Origin: Nitrosomaritimum sp049414205
GTDB lineage: Archaea > Thermoproteota > Nitrososphaeria > Nitrososphaerales > Nitrosopumilaceae
Length of the DNA stretch: 23,760 bases
Assembly: GCA_049414205.1 (NCBI GenBank)
Contig: JBMSGE010000008.1
Coordinates: 1 to 23,760, forward strand
Direction: 5' to 3'
The position numbers and the translations under genes are program-made. This document shows, in pieces, positions 21,195-23,760 of this stretch; the first letter of the stretch is position 1, and the number at the start of each line of letters is the position of its first letter. The notes below the pieces were generated by a model, which saw only the letters and a program-made list of their open reading frames with translations, did not search any database and was not told the origin of the DNA.

Positions 21195-21207
21195 TTTATT
21201 GATTAAT
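21195..21207 (-). promoter_or_regulatory. TATA-like box for bioD
   Basis: On the minus strand ATTAATCAATAAA is centred ~25 bp upstream of the bioD ATG at 21176, which supports the short form of the protein. Confidence 0.35.
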
Positions 21208-21232
21208 CTTTCAGTTTTAGAGTTGTAGACTA

Positions 21233-21243
21233 GTGTTAAATGT
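21233..21243 (+). promoter_or_regulatory. TATA-like box for the unknown biotin-cluster gene and bioA
   Basis: GTGTTAAATGT is centred 28 bp upstream of the ATG at 21266. It gives a divergent promoter pair with bioD inside about 90 bp. Confidence 0.35.
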
Positions 21244-21265
21244 AAAAAAGCCTTAAGGATATAGT

Positions 21266-21613
21266 ATGAGGGAATTAGAATTTCTGATGGATGTTTCTCC
21301 TCAGTGGTGGATAAAAGCAAGAAATAATGAAAAATTTCTAAAGCAATATGTGTTTGATAAATTTGAGCGTGATTATTATCCAAGAATCATTTACCAAGGA
21401 AGAAAAAAGATTGATTTGGATTATGATGGAAAGGCAATCAAAGAATCTATTTTGAGTGCGCTTCAGATTGGGAATTTCCATTATGAATTCTTGCCTGAAG
21501 ATGAGAGTCTAAAGGAAAGCTATTCGATTTCAAACGGATATGTACAATTTCATCCAAGAAGAAAAAATATCAATTCTCGTCTATTAATCAAAGTTACAGT
21601 AAACATCGTTTAA
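21266..21613 (+). CDS. Unrecognised 115-residue protein in the biotin cluster
   Basis: No family recognised. The protein starts MRELEFLMDVSPQWWIK, has a basic/aromatic middle (FERDYYPRIIYQGRKK), a short helix (GKAIKESILSALQIG) and ends in a beta-like SRLLIKVTVNIV. No membrane segment. It lies 13 bp before bioA, so it is probably the first gene of that transcript, and it diverges from bioD. The location suggests a part in biotin synthesis, transfer or regulation, an inference from context only. Confidence 0.75.
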   Translation: MRELEFLMDVSPQWWIKARNNEKFLKQYVFDKFERDYYPRIIYQGRKKIDLDYDGKAIKESILSALQIGNFHYEFLPEDESLKESYSISNGYVQFHPRRKNINSRLLIKVTVNIV

Positions 21614-21626
21614 TTATTAAGATCAA

Positions 21627-22967
21627 ATGCAAAGTAAAAAACACTTGAGAAAAAAGAGTTCAGTCTGGCATCCTAACACCCAGATGAAAGAGTGGAAATC
21701 CTTTGATGAAATAGTCCAAGGTAAAGGAGTATGGTTAATTGATTCACAAGGCAACAAAATGATAGATGCTGTTGCCTCTATGTGGTGCAATGTTTGGGGA
21801 CACTCTAAAAAAGAACTGGTTACAGCAATCACAAATCAAGCCAAAAAAGTACAGCACTCCTCAATGTTTAATCTTACAAACGAGCCTGCAGAAGGACTTG
21901 CAGACAAGTTAGTTGAGATTTCACCAGGCATGCACAAGGTGTTTTATTCAGATAATGGCTCATCTGCAATGGAGATTTCATTCAAACTGGCATTGCAGTA
22001 CTGGAATAATGTTGGTGAGAAAAACAAATCAAAAATTGCAACACTTGAAAATGGATATCATGGTGATACATTTGGCGCAATGGCAGTAGGATATGTGCCA
22101 CAGTTTTTTGGTAAATTCAAAAAGCAATTGTTTTCTACCTTGCAGTTTCCCGTTCCAAACAAATACAGAACACCCAAAGGATACACAGATTTAGATTATC
22201 AGAATTATTGTTTAGAAAAAATAGAAAAAACATTTTCCAAAGATGACAAGATTGCAGCATTTGTTATGGAGAGTGGTGCACAGGTAGCTGGAGGAGTTGT
22301 AATTTATCCCGAGGGATTTCAAAACAAAATAGGAAAAATTTGCAAAAAATACAATGTGTTGTTTGTGTTAGACGAGATTGCAACAGGGTTTGGGCGATTG
22401 GGTTCCATGATTCAGTATACAGAACAGAAAAGTACACCAGACATTGTAGCATATGGAAAGATGTTAACTGGTGGATATCTTACCATGGCTGCAACTCTGG
22501 CATCTAAAAAGATCTATGATTCATTTTTGGGCGAATTCAATGATTGGAGACATTTGTTTCATGGTCACACATACACTGGAAATCCAATGGCTGCTGCAGT
22601 ATCACTTGAGAATCTAAAACTATACCAGAAAAATAATCTGATCAAAAAAATTCAGAAAACATCCAAAGTGTTTGAAAAATACTATGATGAGATATCACAA
22701 CTAGATTTAGTTGGAGATATCCGACATAAGGGAATGTTGATGGGAATAGAATTGGTGACAGATAAAAAGAAGAAAACTTCAATTCATCCGAAAAAGTCAA
22801 TTAACAAAATCTTCTTTGAGGAAGGAAAAAAGAACGGAATCTATCTTAGGACTCTGGGAAACATTGTGATGCTTGTACCACCATTGGCAATAACTGAGAA
22901 TGAACTTGAATTGCTCCTAAATCGCACCATCATAACCATAAAATCTGCCCAAAAGCAGGTTCTATGA
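21627..22967 (+). CDS. bioA: Adenosylmethionine-8-amino-7-oxononanoate aminotransferase
   Basis: Transfers an amino group from S-adenosylmethionine to KAPA, giving 7,8-diaminopelargonate, the substrate of BioD. The 446-residue fold I PLP enzyme has DAVASMWCNVWGH (~47-59), YSDNGSSAMEISFKLA (~107-122), the PLP-ring aspartate in VLDEIATGFGR (Asp249) and the Schiff-base lysine in VAYGKMLTGGYL (Lys278). The start ATG is 13 bp after the upstream stop. The W in the SMWCNVW motif fits BioA better than ornithine or GABA aminotransferases. The gene ends 3 bp before an inverted repeat that precedes bioB. Confidence 0.94.
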   Translation: MQSKKHLRKKSSVWHPNTQMKEWKSFDEIVQGKGVWLIDSQGNKMIDAVASMWCNVWGHSKKELVTAITNQAKKVQHSSMFNLTNEPAEGLADKLVEISPGMHKVFYSDNGSSAMEISFKLALQYWNNVGEKNKSKIATLENGYHGDTFGAMAVGYVPQFFGKFKKQLFSTLQFPVPNKYRTPKGYTDLDYQNYCLEKIEKTFSKDDKIAAFVMESGAQVAGGVVIYPEGFQNKIGKICKKYNVLFVLDEIATGFGRLGSMIQYTEQKSTPDIVAYGKMLTGGYLTMAATLASKKIYDSFLGEFNDWRHLFHGHTYTGNPMAAAVSLENLKLYQKNNLIKKIQKTSKVFEKYYDEISQLDLVGDIRHKGMLMGIELVTDKKKKTSIHPKKSINKIFFEEGKKNGIYLRTLGNIVMLVPPLAITENELELLLNRTIITIKSAQKQVL

Positions 22968-22970
22968 TCC

Positions 22971-23000
22971 TGTTAACCCTTGAATCCTTATGGGTTAACA
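22971..23000. promoter_or_regulatory. Candidate BirA-type biotin operator upstream of bioB
   Basis: TGTTAACCC (22971-22979) and GGGTTAACA (22992-23000) are perfect inverted copies. Counted as TGTTAACC-N14-GGTTAACA this matches the bacterial BirA site pattern (TGTnAACC, about 14-16 nt, GGTTnACA; recalled). It ends about 11 bp before the bioB TATA-like box, where a bound repressor would hinder TFB/TBP. A terminator for bioA is less likely since no T-tract follows directly. Confidence 0.6.
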
Positions 23001-23011
23001 AATCCATTAAT

Positions 23012-23020
23012 TTTATTTAG
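23012..23020 (+). promoter_or_regulatory. TATA-like box for bioB
   Basis: TTTATTTAG is centred 27 bp upstream of the GTG at 23043, supporting a leaderless mRNA starting at that GTG. Confidence 0.45.
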
Positions 23021-23042
23021 TGTCAATGCACACAGAAATTTT

Positions 23043-23760
23043 GTGAGTGTTTCAGAATTTATCAAAGAATGCCAAGAAAATGTTTTATCCGGAGTTGGCA
23101 TTTCAAGTGAGGAGGCCGAAAAATTGTTTGATGTTCCAGATGAGAATATCAAGGAATTAGCAAATGCTGCCAATCAAATAACTCGTGAATTCAACGGTCC
23201 CAAAGTAGATGTGGAGCAACTAAACAACATTAAAAAAAATGCATGCAGTGAGGACTGTTCATTTTGTGGGCAATCTGCGTTTTTCGATACGGGAATTGAA
23301 AGTTATCAGTTGCCTTCATCTGATGAAGTAGTAGAGCGAGCTCAAAAGGCAAAAGACGAAGGTGCAGAGTCTTATTGTCTGGTAGCTGCATGGCGAGAAC
23401 CATCACCTAAAGACTTTGAAAAAGTATGTGACATTATTGAAAATGTAAATAATAAAGTAGGAATTAGTGTGGAGTGTAGTTTAGGATTTCTAACAGAACA
23501 ACAAGCAAAGAAACTCAAAGAGTTACATGTCAAAAGATATAATCATAATTTGGAGACTGCAAAATCAAAGTTTGCAGAAATTTGTACAACTCACACATAT
23601 GACGATAGAATGAAGACTCTAAGAATTGCAAGAGATGCAGGGTTGGAGTTATGCACTGGCGGAATTATTGGGTTGGGGGAAACTCGAAAACAAAGATTAG
23701 AATTAGTTTTAGAGCTTGGCAGAATTTATCCGGAAGAAGTTACAATCAACATATTGGTTC
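23043..23760 (+). CDS. bioB: Biotin synthase, N-terminal part, cut by window end
   Basis: Radical SAM enzyme that inserts sulfur into dethiobiotin, the last step of biotin synthesis. The visible 239 residues include NACSEDCSFCGQSA, the CxxxCxxC motif that binds the 4Fe-4S/SAM cluster (about residues 65-72), YNHNLETAKSKF, which holds the conserved YNHNL(D/E)T segment, and CTGGIIGLGET. The start is a GTG at 23043: no in-frame ATG or other start lies between it and the upstream region, and a TATA-like box is 27 bp before it. The frame is open at the window end. The candidate BirA operator lies directly upstream. Confidence 0.94.
   Translation, partial: MSVSEFIKECQENVLSGVGISSEEAEKLFDVPDENIKELANAANQITREFNGPKVDVEQLNNIKKNACSEDCSFCGQSAFFDTGIESYQLPSSDEVVERAQKAKDEGAESYCLVAAWREPSPKDFEKVCDIIENVNNKVGISVECSLGFLTEQQAKKLKELHVKRYNHNLETAKSKFAEICTTHTYDDRMKTLRIARDAGLELCTGGIIGLGETRKQRLELVLELGRIYPEEVTINILV

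Noticed and set aside
21177..21383. N-terminal extension of bioD
   Set aside because: The family P-loop begins right after the ATG at 21176, and the extension overlaps the divergent promoter and the start of the neighbouring gene.
22971..23000. The inverted repeat as an intrinsic terminator of bioA
   Set aside because: The stem is A/T-rich and no T-tract follows it directly; match to the BirA pattern and position by the bioB promoter favour an operator, though a double role is not excluded.
1..23760. Transfer RNAs, CRISPR arrays, insertion sequences, prophage or defence genes
   Set aside because: No tRNA arm motifs, spaced repeats, transposase motifs or phage genes were found; composition is even across the window.

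Overview
The window looks like chromosomal DNA from an ammonia-oxidising thaumarchaeon of the Nitrosopumilus type. This is inferred from several things seen together: low GC, dense packing, archaeal-type enzymes (type II glyceraldehyde-3-phosphate dehydrogenase, an Hjc-like resolvase, an F420-type luciferase-family oxidoreductase, HMG-CoA synthase for the mevalonate route), a receiver/HTH/multi-zinc regulator of a kind common in Thaumarchaeota, secreted-protein repeats with an NAGWW core, and TATA-like boxes about 26 bp upstream of start codons, which implies mostly leaderless mRNAs. No tRNA, rRNA, CRISPR array, insertion sequence or prophage was recognised.

Layout. 1-2440: the end of threonine dehydratase (ilvA), then purE (-) and purK (+) diverging from a shared promoter region. 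2528-4026: a four-helix membrane protein with an abutting 41-residue zinc-finger-like protein, a sugar-phosphate nucleotidylyltransferase, and one or two tiny minus-strand ORFs. 4092-6486: a translationally coupled trio of F420-type oxidoreductase, thiolase-like protein and DUF35 zinc-ribbon/OB protein. 6711-8868: an Hjc-like resolvase, three unrecognised proteins, and a convergent pair of cysteine-rich mini-proteins. 8982-12779: threonine synthase, a CNNM/CorC-type transporter with a long structured leader and a strong Shine-Dalgarno site, and GAPDH. 12829-17424: a minus-strand operon of response regulator, processive family 2 glycosyltransferase and secreted polysaccharide-deacetylase-like protein. 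17606-20493: a membrane-anchored DsbA-like thioredoxin, HMG-CoA synthase, and an unknown protein next to it. 20490-23760: biotin genes bioD (-), an unknown 115-residue gene, bioA, and bioB (cut by the window end).

How it fits together. Most genes serve autotrophic core metabolism: purines, threonine/isoleucine, gluconeogenesis, isoprenoid lipids and biotin. Biotin is the cofactor of the acyl-CoA carboxylase in the thaumarchaeal 3-hydroxypropionate/4-hydroxybutyrate cycle, so the biotin cluster plausibly supports carbon fixation. The most interesting points are a perfect inverted repeat just upstream of bioB that matches the bacterial BirA operator; the regulator-glycosyltransferase-deacetylase operon, which reads as a signal-controlled exopolysaccharide or cell-surface system; an in-frame, perfectly identical 12-bp repeat array inside that deacetylase gene; and several very small cysteine-rich proteins that standard gene calling is likely to miss.
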